From JAGPHI01 sp036641735 (lineage in GTDB: Bacteria; Bacillota; Clostridia; Oscillospirales; Ruminococcaceae): 36,427 nucleotides of DNA. Below are positions 7,382 to 16,025 of the stretch, piece after piece; within the stretch, counting starts at the first letter, position 1, and each line of letters opens with the position of its first letter. The stretch lies in contig JAVWEG010000011.1 in NCBI GenBank assembly GCA_036641735.1, positions 1-36,427 on the forward strand, given 5' to 3'. The notes beneath the pieces are model-generated. The model was not told the DNA's origin and made no database searches. It saw only the letters and a list, made by a program, of their open reading frames with translations. The translations under genes and the position numbers were made by a program.

Positions 7382-8206
7382 TTATTGTAAATTAAAATGC
7401 TCGAGTAATTTATTTTCGTCAAGCTCTATAATAAGCTCTTTATCATAGCGCGGACATTTTTTAATTGTCTTTACAAGAGGGCTTTCGGATACAGCCGCTA
7501 CGCCATCTCGTCCGCCGCCGTCCTCCACTTCTTCTACGCTAAGCACCTCGTCTACTGCAAGCCCGTAATATTTGCCATCGTGTTCTATTACTAAAGCCAT
7601 TTCTCTAAAGCTGTCTTTCATTACCTCTTTTGCCTCTTCTATAAGGTCTACTACAGCTTTTGCATATATGTGTTCCGCTTCATTCAAAATGTCTTTTACA
7701 CATTTTTCACGTTTGCATTTATCGTGTTCCTGTTTGCAAGCAGTTGCCTCAAATGCCGATTCGTGCAAAAGGCGATGTGGCTCTTCTATTTTGCGCATAT
7801 GATGATTTATGGCATTGTTGTCACTCTTAAATTCGTAATACCATTTGCCAAACGCGCATTTATGGGGATCGGTGGCAAGTGTAAATGGCTCGTGCGCCTG
7901 CACGGAGCGATTTAATTCTTCTACCCAATGATAATGATCCTGCTTGCGCTGCTCGAGCATTGCCACAAAATCTTTGTATTCATTATCTAAAGTTTTTTTG
8001 CCAAGCGCCGTACGCAAATCAAGCATCGGCACAGCACAGTCCATATACATAAATATTCCGCGCATACCTACAGGCGCTTCTGGAATAATCTCTATATTCG
8101 GCATTTCACGGATTGCCATTACATTGGCACTGTTTACAGTGAAAAGACCTGAATCAACACGAAATACTATATAAGGGCAGCTTGCGGCTTCTATATTATT
8201 TTCCAT
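7382..8206 (-). CDS. CheW-like chemotaxis adaptor with inserted CZB zinc-binding domain
   Basis: CheW proteins link chemoreceptors to the CheA kinase, and CZB domains bind zinc. Residues 10-70 look like the first half of a CheW fold (FRVDSGLFTVNSANVMAIRE, ending MLDLRTALGK). A CZB domain follows at about 75-150 with HYHW (His91, His93), the CZB signature C-A-F-G-K-W (Cys117 to Trp122) and HRLLH (His144, His148). Three further cysteines lie at 157, 164 and 169. The second CheW half runs from about 200 (MALVIEHDGKYYGLAVDEV) to the end. So the CZB domain appears inserted in the CheW fold. A zinc or redox signal could gate taxis. It is transcribed alone, between the selenium-maturation and catabolic genes. 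Confidence 0.85.
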   Translation of the reverse strand: MENNIEAASCPYIVFRVDSGLFTVNSANVMAIREMPNIEIIPEAPVGMRGIFMYMDCAVPMLDLRTALGKKTLDNEYKDFVAMLEQRKQDHYHWVEELNRSVQAHEPFTLATDPHKCAFGKWYYEFKSDNNAINHHMRKIEEPHRLLHESAFEATACKQEHDKCKREKCVKDILNEAEHIYAKAVVDLIEEAKEVMKDSFREMALVIEHDGKYYGLAVDEVLSVEEVEDGGGRDGVAAVSESPLVKTIKKCPRYDKELIIELDENKLLEHFNLQ

Positions 8207-8356
8207 AATAATCGTCCAATCCGCCTGATAGAGCAGGCAAGTTTAATTGACTTAATATATACTACTAGCTTATAACAAAAAGGATAAAAGTGCAAGATGT
8301 TTTGCGCAATTTAACACTTTTTTTGCTTTTAAAATAGAAATTTGTTAAATTGCGGC

Positions 8357-8404
8357 AAAAAAGGCGGCAAACAAAATGAAAACTCATTTCGTTTTGCCAC
8401 CTTT
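8357..8404 (-). terminator. Terminator of the ygeX-ygeY-ygeW-arcC operon
   Basis: Read on the minus strand after the carbamate kinase stop, AAGGTGGCAAAACGAAATGA pairs with a near-complementary arm ending GCCGCCTT and is followed by a T tract. It is a long stem with two mismatches. Confidence 0.85.
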
Positions 8405-8408
8405 TCAT

Positions 8409-9341
8409 TTATTCTATAATTGTTCCTGTTCTGCCTTCTATGCCGTCTTTTGCTTTTTCCAGCAATGTGATAAGCGATTTTCTGCCCTCTTTAGAAGATG
8501 CAAATTCAATAGCTGCTTGTACCTTAGGCAGCATAGAGCCTTTGGCAAAATGCCCTTCGGCGCAATACTCTTTAGCTTCGTCTACTGTGATATTGCCAAG
8601 CCATTTTTGGTTTTCTTTGCCAAAATTTATAGCGGCTTTTTCTACTGCAGTAAGTATAATAAGCACATCGGCATCAAGCTTTTGCGCGAGCAGTGCCGAG
8701 CAAAAATCTTTATCAATTACAGCAGAAGCACCCTTTAAATGATGTCCCTGACGCAATACGGGGATACCGCCGCCGCCGCCTGCAATTACCACTTGCCCTG
8801 CATCTACAAGAGCTTTTACGGTGTCTAGCTCTACAATGTCTACAGGACGGGGGCTTGCCACTACTCTGCGATATCCGCGGCCTGAATCCTCTACCATTGT
8901 ATAGCCTTTTTCTTCTACAAGCGCATCGGCTTCTTCTTTAGTCATAAAGCGGCCTATCGGTTTTGTCGGGTTTGCAAATGCAGGATCAAGAGGATCTACT
9001 ACCACTTGAGTTATTACAGTAGCTACGCTCTTTTGCATATTGCGGTCTACCATTTCTTCGCGCAAAGCATTTTGTAAATCGTAGCCGATATAGCTTTGGC
9101 TCATAGCTACGCATACCGATAAAGGTATAATAGGATATTTAGGCTCGTTGCGTGATAATTCACCCATTGCAAGCTGTATCATACCCACCTGCGGGCCATT
9201 GCCGTGAGATATTACCACCTCATTGCCTGCCTCTATAAGGTCGGCAATTGCTTTTGCTGTGTGCTTTACAGCCGCCATTTGCTCTGTAAGATTGTTGCCC
9301 AGCGCATTGCCGCCAAGCGCTATAACTATACGTTTTCCCAT
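8409..9341 (-). CDS. arcC: Carbamate kinase (ArcC/YqeA type)
   Basis: Carbamate kinase converts carbamoyl phosphate and ADP to ATP, ammonia and carbon dioxide. The 310-residue length is typical. Motifs include the N-terminal MGKRIVIALGGNALG, ISHGNGPQVG, SQSYIGYDLQ, ASPRPVDIVE, VIAGGGGGIPV and DKDFCSALLA. ATG 9341 follows AAGGAGC. It is the last gene of a minus-strand operon with ygeX, ygeY and ygeW, the same company as E. coli yqeA. In that setting it should harvest ATP from carbamoyl phosphate released by the YgeW-type transferase. An arginine deiminase role is less likely, because no arcA or true arcB is nearby. Confidence 0.95.
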   Translation of the reverse strand: MGKRIVIALGGNALGNNLTEQMAAVKHTAKAIADLIEAGNEVVISHGNGPQVGMIQLAMGELSRNEPKYPIIPLSVCVAMSQSYIGYDLQNALREEMVDRNMQKSVATVITQVVVDPLDPAFANPTKPIGRFMTKEEADALVEEKGYTMVEDSGRGYRRVVASPRPVDIVELDTVKALVDAGQVVIAGGGGGIPVLRQGHHLKGASAVIDKDFCSALLAQKLDADVLIILTAVEKAAINFGKENQKWLGNITVDEAKEYCAEGHFAKGSMLPKVQAAIEFASSKEGRKSLITLLEKAKDGIEGRTGTIIE

Positions 9342-9395
9342 TGTATTAGCTCCTTATATTTTATATTGTAGCCTTATGATAATTCAGCAGTGATT

Positions 9396-9429
9396 ATTAT
9401 AGGACGGGAGCAAACCCCCGTCCTATAAT
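9396..9429 (-). promoter_or_regulatory. Perfect intercistronic hairpin between ygeW and carbamate kinase
   Basis: ATTATAGGACGGG (9396-9408) and CCCGTCCTATAAT (9417-9429) form a perfect 13-base-pair stem, and an outer CAGTGA/TCACTG pairing may extend it. No T tract follows in the transcribed direction. It is more likely an mRNA-processing, stabilising or partial-attenuation element than a full terminator. Confidence 0.65.
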
Positions 9430-9474
9430 GTGCTTTTCACTGATTATTTAAAACAATCAAGGTGCAAGCAAAGC

Positions 9475-10671
9475 TTATTTCATCCAACGTGGTGCATTGC
9501 GCTCGTTCAATGCTTTTAAAGTTTCCTGTGGATTTTTTTCTTTAGATAAGAAAATCATTGCGGCGATGATGTACGGCTTAAAGCTTGCTTCCTTGTAAAG
9601 CGGTGTGCGATAGCGGTCGAATACGCTCGCTGCCACTTCGCCCTCTTTGCAGGATACATCAGTGATATCAGCAGGCAAGCAGTGCAGATACAATGCCTTG
9701 CCGCCCTTTGTTGTCGCCATCAAATCCTCTGTACATTCCCAGTCCTTGTGGTTTGCATTTTGGCTCAAAAGCTCTTTTTCCAGCTTGTTTATGCCGTCTG
9801 TATCGCCATTGCCATACAGCTCGGTACGCTTTTCCATTGCGGCAAACGGCGCCCAGCTCTTAGGATATACGATATCGGCATCTTTAAATGCCTCTGCCAT
9901 ACTGTTTGTTTTGGTGAACGAACCGCCTGATGCGGCTGCATTCTTGCGTGCTACCTCTTCTACCTCAGGCATTACTTCGTAGCCGTCCGGATGTGCAAGC
10001 ACTACGTCCATACCAAAGCGTGTCATAAGCCCGATAACGCCCTGCGGCACGGATAAAGGCTTGCCATAGCTTGGCGAATATGCCCAAGTCATCGCTACTT
10101 TTTTGCCCTTTAGGTTCTCAATGCCGCCAAACTCGTGGATAAGATGCAAGGTATCAGCCATTACCTGTGTAGGGTGGTCAATATCGCACTGTAGGTTCAC
10201 AAGAGTAGGAGTTTGCTCTAATACACCGTCTTTATGTCCCTCGCGAACGCTCTCGGACACAGTGTGCATATATTTGTTGCCCTTGCCGATATACATATCG
10301 TCACGAATACCGATAACGTCAGCCATAAAGCTAATCATATTAGCGGTTTCACGCACTGTTTCGCCGTGTGCCACTTGGCTTTTGCCCTCGTCCAAATCCT
10401 GCACCTCTAAGCCCAGCAGATTGCAAGCTGAAGCAAAAGAAAAACGTGTGCGTGTGGAATTGTCACGGAACAGGCTAATGCCAAGTCCCGATTCAAATAT
10501 CTTAGTGGAAATATTGTTTTCGCGCATATAGCGCAGAGCATCTGCAACTGTAAATACAGCTTCCAGCTCATCTGTTGTCTTTTCCCAGGTTAAGAAAAAG
10601 TCGTTATTATACATTTCCTTAAAGTTTAGCTTGTTTAATTTGTCGATATAGCTTTGTAATGTTTTATCCAT
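9475..10671 (-). CDS. ygeW: YgeW-type knotted carbamoyltransferase
   Basis: This protein belongs to the aspartate/ornithine carbamoyltransferase superfamily. The carbamoyl-phosphate site is visible as S-T-R-T-R (residues 72-76), with further motifs LVNLQCDIDHPTQVMADTLH and YLHCLPADI. The 398-residue length and sequences such as MTWAYSPSYGKPLSVPQG match the YgeW branch (E. coli 396) rather than ArgF or PyrB. The YgeW substrate is not settled. The family is tied to anaerobic purine breakdown and selenium-molybdenum loci. Run in reverse, it would release carbamoyl phosphate for the adjacent kinase. ATG 10671 follows AAAGGAG. It lies 26 bases after ygeY and is followed by a hairpin. Confidence 0.93.
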   Translation of the reverse strand: MDKTLQSYIDKLNKLNFKEMYNNDFFLTWEKTTDELEAVFTVADALRYMRENNISTKIFESGLGISLFRDNSTRTRFSFASACNLLGLEVQDLDEGKSQVAHGETVRETANMISFMADVIGIRDDMYIGKGNKYMHTVSESVREGHKDGVLEQTPTLVNLQCDIDHPTQVMADTLHLIHEFGGIENLKGKKVAMTWAYSPSYGKPLSVPQGVIGLMTRFGMDVVLAHPDGYEVMPEVEEVARKNAAASGGSFTKTNSMAEAFKDADIVYPKSWAPFAAMEKRTELYGNGDTDGINKLEKELLSQNANHKDWECTEDLMATTKGGKALYLHCLPADITDVSCKEGEVAASVFDRYRTPLYKEASFKPYIIAAMIFLSKEKNPQETLKALNERNAPRWMK

Positions 10672-10697
10672 TGTAAAATCTCCTTTATAATTGTGAA

Positions 10698-12008
10698 TTA
10701 CTTACAGTATGCGGTAGGAAGTGCTGCATAAACAGCGGCGCAGGTAACAAGGTCTTGCTTGAATGTTTTTTCGTTAGGTGCGTGAGCTTGTGCTTCTGCA
10801 CCGGGGCCAAAGCCTATGCAGGGAATACCGTTACGTCCCATAATTGAAACACCGTTTGTGGAGAATGTCCATTTGTCGGTAAGTGGACGAGCCTTGCGCA
10901 TTGCCTCGGCAACAGGTGCGCCGATACGCTCTGTGCCATATAATCCGTTATATACTTCTTCCATTGCCTTAGTAACATCGTGGTCTTTTGGTATTACCCA
11001 AGTTGGGAAATAACATTCTATTGGATATACACAGCCCGTATAAGACGGACGGTCGTAATTGTACATTGATACTTCTACGTCCTTGCCATATTTTTGGCAA
11101 GCAGGCAAAGCGCGTATTTCATCTAGGCAGCTTTCCCAAGTTTCGCCGGCTGTCATACGACGGTCTAGCGATACAGAGCAGGAATCGGCTACTGCACAGC
11201 GGCTGGGGCTTGTAAAGAATATTTCCGACACTGTAATAGTGCCGCGGCCGAGGAACGAAGCCTCTTCCCATTCTGTGTTATGCTTTTTATCAAGCATTTT
11301 CACAAGGCCTCTTACTTCGTTTGTATCAGCGGCATCGTTTTCGTTAAGCGCGCGTACATCTTGCAGTACGTCTGCCATCTTAAATATAGCGTTATCGCCG
11401 CGCTCAGGAGCAGAGCCGTGGCAAGATACACCCTTTACATCTACACGTATTTCCATACGTCCGCGCTGTCCGCGATAAATACCGCCGTCTGTAGGCTCTG
11501 TAGATACTACAAAATCAGGACGTACCTTGTCTTCATTGATGATGTACTGCCAGCATAGTCCGTCGCAATCCTCTTCCTGTACAGTGCCTGTAACAAGAGC
11601 TGTGTATTTATCGGTAAGTAAGCCCATATCCTTCATTATTTTAGCACCGTATACAGCGCTTACTATGCCGCCCATTTGGTCTGACGTGCCACGTCCGCCA
11701 ATTTCGGTATCGTTTTCATAGCCCTCATAAGGGTCAAACTGCCAGTTAGCTTTATTGCCGATACCCACTGTATCGATATGTGCATCGTAGCCAATAAGTG
11801 TTTTACCTGTACCCATATATCCAAGTACGTTTCCCATTGGGTCAATCTCTACTTTATTAAAGCCTACTTTTTCCATCTCTTGCTTAATGCGGTCGATATG
11901 TCCCTTTTCTGTGCAGCTCTCACCCGGTATGCGCACTAAATCGCGCAAAAACTTGGTCATATCTGCCTCATAGCCCTCAGCTAGTTTTTTAATTTGTGCA
12001 AAATCCAT
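10698..12008 (-). CDS. ygeY: YgeY-family selenium-metabolism-linked M20 hydrolase
   Basis: This 436-residue M20-family metal-dependent amidohydrolase is cytoplasmic, with no signal peptide. Likely metal ligands and catalytic residues are His77 and Asp79 (YDAHIDTVG), Asp110 (GRGTSDQMGG) and Glu145/Glu146 (VQEEDCDG). The lid-domain region includes RGQRGRMEIRVDVKG and SCHGSAPERGDNA. It fits the YgeY branch, which co-occurs with ygeX, ygeW and selenium-dependent molybdenum hydroxylases. It should cleave an amide or carbamoyl bond in a purine-derived intermediate, and the natural substrate is not certain. It is slightly longer than E. coli YgeY. It is 24 bases downstream of ygeX on one mRNA. Confidence 0.92.
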   Translation of the reverse strand: MDFAQIKKLAEGYEADMTKFLRDLVRIPGESCTEKGHIDRIKQEMEKVGFNKVEIDPMGNVLGYMGTGKTLIGYDAHIDTVGIGNKANWQFDPYEGYENDTEIGGRGTSDQMGGIVSAVYGAKIMKDMGLLTDKYTALVTGTVQEEDCDGLCWQYIINEDKVRPDFVVSTEPTDGGIYRGQRGRMEIRVDVKGVSCHGSAPERGDNAIFKMADVLQDVRALNENDAADTNEVRGLVKMLDKKHNTEWEEASFLGRGTITVSEIFFTSPSRCAVADSCSVSLDRRMTAGETWESCLDEIRALPACQKYGKDVEVSMYNYDRPSYTGCVYPIECYFPTWVIPKDHDVTKAMEEVYNGLYGTERIGAPVAEAMRKARPLTDKWTFSTNGVSIMGRNGIPCIGFGPGAEAQAHAPNEKTFKQDLVTCAAVYAALPTAYCK

Positions 12009-12032
12009 TGTTATTTCCTCCTTAAATTTTTA

Positions 12033-13244
12033 TTATAATGTTGCGTAGTCTCCGTCCCAAACAATTTTCTTATAGTTTTCGGGATCAGTGTCGCCCTCTG
12101 TTGAAAACATCAGTACTTTACTGTCTTTGTTTAGCCCTATCGCATCGCGTAAATCGGCATAATCGGAATTTTGCATTAATGTGGATATAAGCCCCATACC
12201 CACAGCACCCGATTCACCTGAAATCACGCGCTCATCGCCCTTTACAGGCGCTCCCAATAGGCGCATACCGCGTGCCGATACCCAGTCGGGACAAGCTACA
12301 AAAAAGCCTGCGTGATTTTTAAGTATATCCCACGATATTGTGTTTGGTTCGCCACAGGCAAGCCCTGCCATTATCGTTACAAGGTCGCCGTCTACTATAC
12401 GCGGCTTGCCGTCCTTTGCCATAGCGCCCTTATAAAGGCAAGCGGCTGTATCTGCTTCCATCACCACTACTGTAGGAGGATTGTCTTTATACTTGTTTGC
12501 AAAATAGCCTTGCACTGCGCCTGCAAGCGAGCCTACTCCTGCTTGTATAAATATATGTGTGGGGCGCTCTGTGCCAAAAGCTTCCAGCTGCTCTGCTGCT
12601 TCGCTCGCCATTGTGCCGTATCCCTGCATTATCCAAGCCGGTATTTTCTCGTATCCGTCCCAAGCTGTATCCTGTACCATTACGCCGTGCTGTGTTTTTT
12701 CTGCCATAGCATTTGCCATACGCACACATTCGTCGTAATTTACTTCCTCTATAGTAACGGTAGCGCCCTCTTTGGCGATATTGTCAAAGCGCGGCTTAGT
12801 AGAACCCTTTGGCATCAGCACTACTGCTTTTTGTCCCAGCTTATTTGCAGCCCAGGCTACTCCTCTGCCGTGGTTTCCGTCGGTAGCTGTAAAGAAAGTA
12901 GCTGTGCCAAAATCTTCTTTAAGGCTCTCGCTTGTGAGATAATCGTAATTTACTTCGGCAATGGGTTTGCCTGTTTCCTCTGCAATGTATCTTGCCATTG
13001 CAAAGCTGCCGCCAAGCACCTTAAATGCGTTTAGCCCAAAACGGTAGCTTTCGTCCTTTACGTACATACCGCCAAGACCAAGCTCCTTTGCCATTCCATT
13101 AAGCTCGCGCAGCGGCGTTACCGTATACTGAGGGAAGCTCTCGTGAAATTTGCGTGCAATGCTCACATTGTCAAGGCTCATCACTTTAAGCTGCTCATCT
13201 CCGGTTTTAGGTAGCTTATTTTCTACCCAATCAATCTTTTTCAT
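12033..13244 (-). CDS. ygeX: Diaminopropionate ammonia-lyase YgeX (DpaL)
   Basis: This PLP enzyme converts 2,3-diaminopropionate to pyruvate and two ammonia. The 403-residue length matches the family. The PLP lysine is predicted at Lys75 in RFGLNAFKVLGGS. TDGNHGRGVAWAA is the phosphate-facing Asn loop, and QAGVGSLAGA provides the glycine-rich PLP contact. It is first in the minus-strand operon, starting at ATG 13244 behind AAAGGGG and facing the selenium-dependent hydroxylase across a shared control region. In the purine-degradation cluster YgeX provides the deaminating step that feeds carbon to pyruvate. Confidence 0.95.
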   Translation of the reverse strand: MKKIDWVENKLPKTGDEQLKVMSLDNVSIARKFHESFPQYTVTPLRELNGMAKELGLGGMYVKDESYRFGLNAFKVLGGSFAMARYIAEETGKPIAEVNYDYLTSESLKEDFGTATFFTATDGNHGRGVAWAANKLGQKAVVLMPKGSTKPRFDNIAKEGATVTIEEVNYDECVRMANAMAEKTQHGVMVQDTAWDGYEKIPAWIMQGYGTMASEAAEQLEAFGTERPTHIFIQAGVGSLAGAVQGYFANKYKDNPPTVVVMEADTAACLYKGAMAKDGKPRIVDGDLVTIMAGLACGEPNTISWDILKNHAGFFVACPDWVSARGMRLLGAPVKGDERVISGESGAVGMGLISTLMQNSDYADLRDAIGLNKDSKVLMFSTEGDTDPENYKKIVWDGDYATL

Positions 13245-13270
13245 TTTGCTTGCCCCTTTCGTGTAATGCT

Positions 13271-13283
13271 TAGTATTACTTTT
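13271..13283 (-). promoter_or_regulatory. Candidate operator, ygeX side (mirror copy)
   Basis: TAGTATTACTTTT on the plus strand reads AAAAGTAATACTA in the ygeX direction, just downstream of its -10 box. The core AGTAATACT is itself a palindrome. An exact 13-base mirror copy lies at 13427-13439. Confidence 0.55.
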
Positions 13284-13295
13284 GTCTATGTATCT

Positions 13296-13323
13296 ATATT
13301 ATCATACGTTTTACTAAAGTCAA
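13296..13323 (-). promoter_or_regulatory. Promoter of the ygeX operon
   Basis: On the minus strand TTGACT (13323-13318) and TAATAT (13301-13296) are 16 bases apart, about 50 bases before the ygeX start. Confidence 0.75.
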
Positions 13324-13393
13324 CAGTTTTTCTAAAAATTTTTATGGTAAGCTCACAAACTTTTAGTATGTGGCATTAATAAACTAAAAATAC

Positions 13394-13422
13394 TTGCCTT
13401 TCGTTTGCAAAAATGTTAATAT
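13394..13422 (+). promoter_or_regulatory. Promoter of the selenium-dependent hydroxylase operon
   Basis: TTGCCT (13394-13399) and TAATAT (13417-13422) are 17 bases apart, 45 bases before the start codon at 13467. Confidence 0.75.
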
Positions 13423-13426
13423 AGTA

Positions 13427-13439
13427 AAAAGTAATACTA
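13427..13439 (+). promoter_or_regulatory. Candidate operator, hydroxylase side (mirror copy)
   Basis: AAAAGTAATACTA follows the -10 box of the plus-strand promoter and covers the expected start point. It is the exact mirror of 13271-13283, which suggests one regulator controls both divergent operons. Confidence 0.55.
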
Positions 13440-13466
13440 TTCTTCACCTACATTAAGGAGGACGCG

Positions 13467-16016
13467 ATGTATACATTTATAGTAAACGGCAAAGAGGTAA
13501 ATACCGAAAAGGATGAAAAGATTTTAGGCTTTTTAAGAGACACTTTATTTCTTACAAGCGTAAAAAACGGCTGTTCCGAGGGCGCGTGCGGCACGTGTAT
13601 GATATTAGTAGACGGTAAAGCTGTAAAATCTTGCGTACTTACTACAGCGAAGGCTGTGGGCAAAAGCATTGTTACTGTAGAGGGCTTTACCCCTCGCGAA
13701 AAAGAGATTTATTCATATGCCTTTGTAGAAGCTGGCGCTGTGCAATGCGGATTTTGCACACCGGGTATGCTTATTTCGGCAAAGGGATTAATAGATGTAA
13801 ACCCTGCGCCTACGCGCGCGGAAGTAAAAGCTGCAATACGTATGAATATTTGCCGCTGCACAGGCTATAAAAAGATAGCGGATGCAATACTGCTTGCGGC
13901 AGAGCTATTGCGCACAAACGCGAGCGTGCCAAGCGTAGAGTTCACAGGGCGAGTAGGCGAAAACTTTTATCGTGTAGATGCTAAAGACAAGGCGCTCGGC
14001 GTTGCGGAATATTGCGATGATATACATATTACAGGTATGCTGCACGGAAGCGCTGTTCGCAGTGAGTATCCAAGAGCAAAAGTGCTATCTATAGATGTAA
14101 GCGAAGCGCGTAAGGTAAAGGGTGTAAAGGCAGTGCTTACGGCAAAGGATTTGCCAGGCAATGCTAAAGTAGGACATCTTAAAAAAGATTATGATGTACT
14201 TATCCCCGAGGGCGGCATTACTCATTTTCTCGGTGATGCAATAGTGCTTGTGGCGGCGGACTCAAAAGAGGCTTTGGCACAGGCAAAGGCGCTTGTACAT
14301 ATAGAGTATGAGGAATTACCTGCTATATTTACGGCAAAAGACTCTGCCGCCGAGGGAGCGCCGCTTTTACACGAAACAGGCAATCTTTTGGCGCACGAGC
14401 ATCTTACAAGGGGCAATGCCGCCAAAGCTCTTGAAAACAGTAAATATACTGTGACAAAAACATATAATACTCCTCCCACAGAACACGCGTTTTTAGAGCC
14501 TGAAACTTCAGTGGCACTGCCTGAGGACGATGGAATATTAGTGTATTCAGGTGATCAGGGCATTTATCAAACTAAGGGCGAATGTGCCGAAGCCACAGGA
14601 TTGCCACCTGAAAAAGTGCGCGTAATAGCTAAAATGGTAGGCGGCGGCTTTGGCGGCAAGGAGGATATGAGTGTACAGCATCACGCGGCTATTTTAGCGC
14701 TCATTACAAAAATGCCAGTTAAGGTAAGCCTTACACGTGCCGAAAGTATGCTTATACACCCTAAGCGCCACGGCTTTGATATGGAATTTACTCTTGGCTG
14801 TGACGAAAAAGGCAAGCTAACAGGGCTTATAGCATCGCTTGTAGCCGATACAGGCGCGTATGCTTCGCTCGGCGGCCCTGTACTGCAACGCGCGTGTACT
14901 CACGCGGCAGGCCCTTACAATTATCAAGATATAGAGATAGACGGCAAAGCATATTATACAAACAATCCGCCAAACGGCGCGTTTCGCGGATTTGGCGTAA
15001 CGCAAAGCTGCTTTGCACTAGAATGTACGTTAAACCTATTAGCCGAAAAAATAGGTATTTCACCGTGGGAAATACGTTATCTTAACGCTATTCGCCCCGG
15101 GCAAGTATTGCCAAACGGCCAGATAGCCGACGACAGCACAGCGCTTGCCGAAACCTTGGAAGCAGTAAAGCCGTATTATGATGCGCACCCTAAAGCAGGG
15201 CTTGCCTGTGCCATTAAAAACAGCGGGCTTGGTGTAGGTATACCCGACGTTGGGCGCTGCCGTTTATTCATTAAAAAAGACGGTGTGCATATCTACACAA
15301 GCGCCGCTTGTATAGGGCAGGGTATGGGTACTGTGGTAACGCAGATTGTATGCGAAACCGCACATCTTACACCGAGCGAGGTGCATTACGAAACACCCGA
15401 TACCTCTGTAGCGCCAAACTCGGGCAACACTACAGCAAGCCGCCAAACCTTGTTTACAGGCGAAGCCACGCGCAAGGCATCCTTAGTACTGGCAAAGCTA
15501 CTTGAAACAAAGCATTTAAGCGAGCTTGTCGGGCAGGAAATTAACGGTGAATATACCGGCATCACCGATAAGCTCGGCAGTGACAAGCAAAATCCTGTAA
15601 GCCATATCGCATACGGATACGCAACACATCTTGTAGATTTAGATGAAAACGGCAAGGTAAGCACTGTATTAGCCGCTCACGATGTGGGTAAGGCGATAAA
15701 TCCTAAGAGCGTAGAGGGGCAGATAGAGGGCGGAGTGGTGATGAGCCTCGGATATGCGCTCACAGAGGATTTCCCGTTAGTAAACGGCAAGCCTACGGCA
15801 AAATATGCACAGCTTGGTCTGTTTCGTGCGCCCGACACACCTGAAGTGGAAGCAATACTGGTAGAAAAAAGCCATTCCGAGCTTGCACACGGCGCTAAAG
15901 GTATAGGCGAGATAGCATCTATCCCCACAGCACCTGCCGTGCAGCTTGCGTATTATAATTATGATGGAGTTTTTCGTACTAAGCTGCCATTAGAGCATAC
16001 AGCTTACAAAAAATAG
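13467..16016 (+). CDS. Selenium-dependent xanthine dehydrogenase-type molybdenum hydroxylase (fused Fe-S and Mo domains)
   Basis: This 849-residue enzyme joins a two-cluster Fe-S domain to the molybdopterin-binding domains of the xanthine oxidase family. The plant-type [2Fe-2S] ligands are Cys36, Cys41, Cys44 and Cys56. The second cluster ligands are Cys93, Cys96, Cys128 and Cys130 (CGFC and CRC). The Mo part shows VGGGFGGKED, FRGFG and the C-terminal GAKGIGEIAS, with the likely catalytic Glu in GIGE. There is no FAD domain. Length and layout match the selenium-dependent xanthine dehydrogenase family, whose activity needs a labile selenium ligand on Mo. The substrate is probably a purine but is not proven. 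ATG 13467 follows AAGGAGG. mocA is ten bases downstream. Confidence 0.93.
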   Translation: MYTFIVNGKEVNTEKDEKILGFLRDTLFLTSVKNGCSEGACGTCMILVDGKAVKSCVLTTAKAVGKSIVTVEGFTPREKEIYSYAFVEAGAVQCGFCTPGMLISAKGLIDVNPAPTRAEVKAAIRMNICRCTGYKKIADAILLAAELLRTNASVPSVEFTGRVGENFYRVDAKDKALGVAEYCDDIHITGMLHGSAVRSEYPRAKVLSIDVSEARKVKGVKAVLTAKDLPGNAKVGHLKKDYDVLIPEGGITHFLGDAIVLVAADSKEALAQAKALVHIEYEELPAIFTAKDSAAEGAPLLHETGNLLAHEHLTRGNAAKALENSKYTVTKTYNTPPTEHAFLEPETSVALPEDDGILVYSGDQGIYQTKGECAEATGLPPEKVRVIAKMVGGGFGGKEDMSVQHHAAILALITKMPVKVSLTRAESMLIHPKRHGFDMEFTLGCDEKGKLTGLIASLVADTGAYASLGGPVLQRACTHAAGPYNYQDIEIDGKAYYTNNPPNGAFRGFGVTQSCFALECTLNLLAEKIGISPWEIRYLNAIRPGQVLPNGQIADDSTALAETLEAVKPYYDAHPKAGLACAIKNSGLGVGIPDVGRCRLFIKKDGVHIYTSAACIGQGMGTVVTQIVCETAHLTPSEVHYETPDTSVAPNSGNTTASRQTLFTGEATRKASLVLAKLLETKHLSELVGQEINGEYTGITDKLGSDKQNPVSHIAYGYATHLVDLDENGKVSTVLAAHDVGKAINPKSVEGQIEGGVVMSLGYALTEDFPLVNGKPTAKYAQLGLFRAPDTPEVEAILVEKSHSELAHGAKGIGEIASIPTAPAVQLAYYNYDGVFRTKLPLEHTAYKK

Positions 16017-16025
16017 AGGTATATT

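Noticed and set aside
12312..13034. Long open frame antisense to ygeX
   Set aside because: It lies wholly opposite a well-conserved gene, is very rich in Cys, Tyr and His, and has no family features.
13296..13422. Second palindrome TTTAGT/ACTAAA between the divergent promoters
   Set aside because: It is short, AT-rich and imperfectly centred, so it cannot be told from chance in this base composition.
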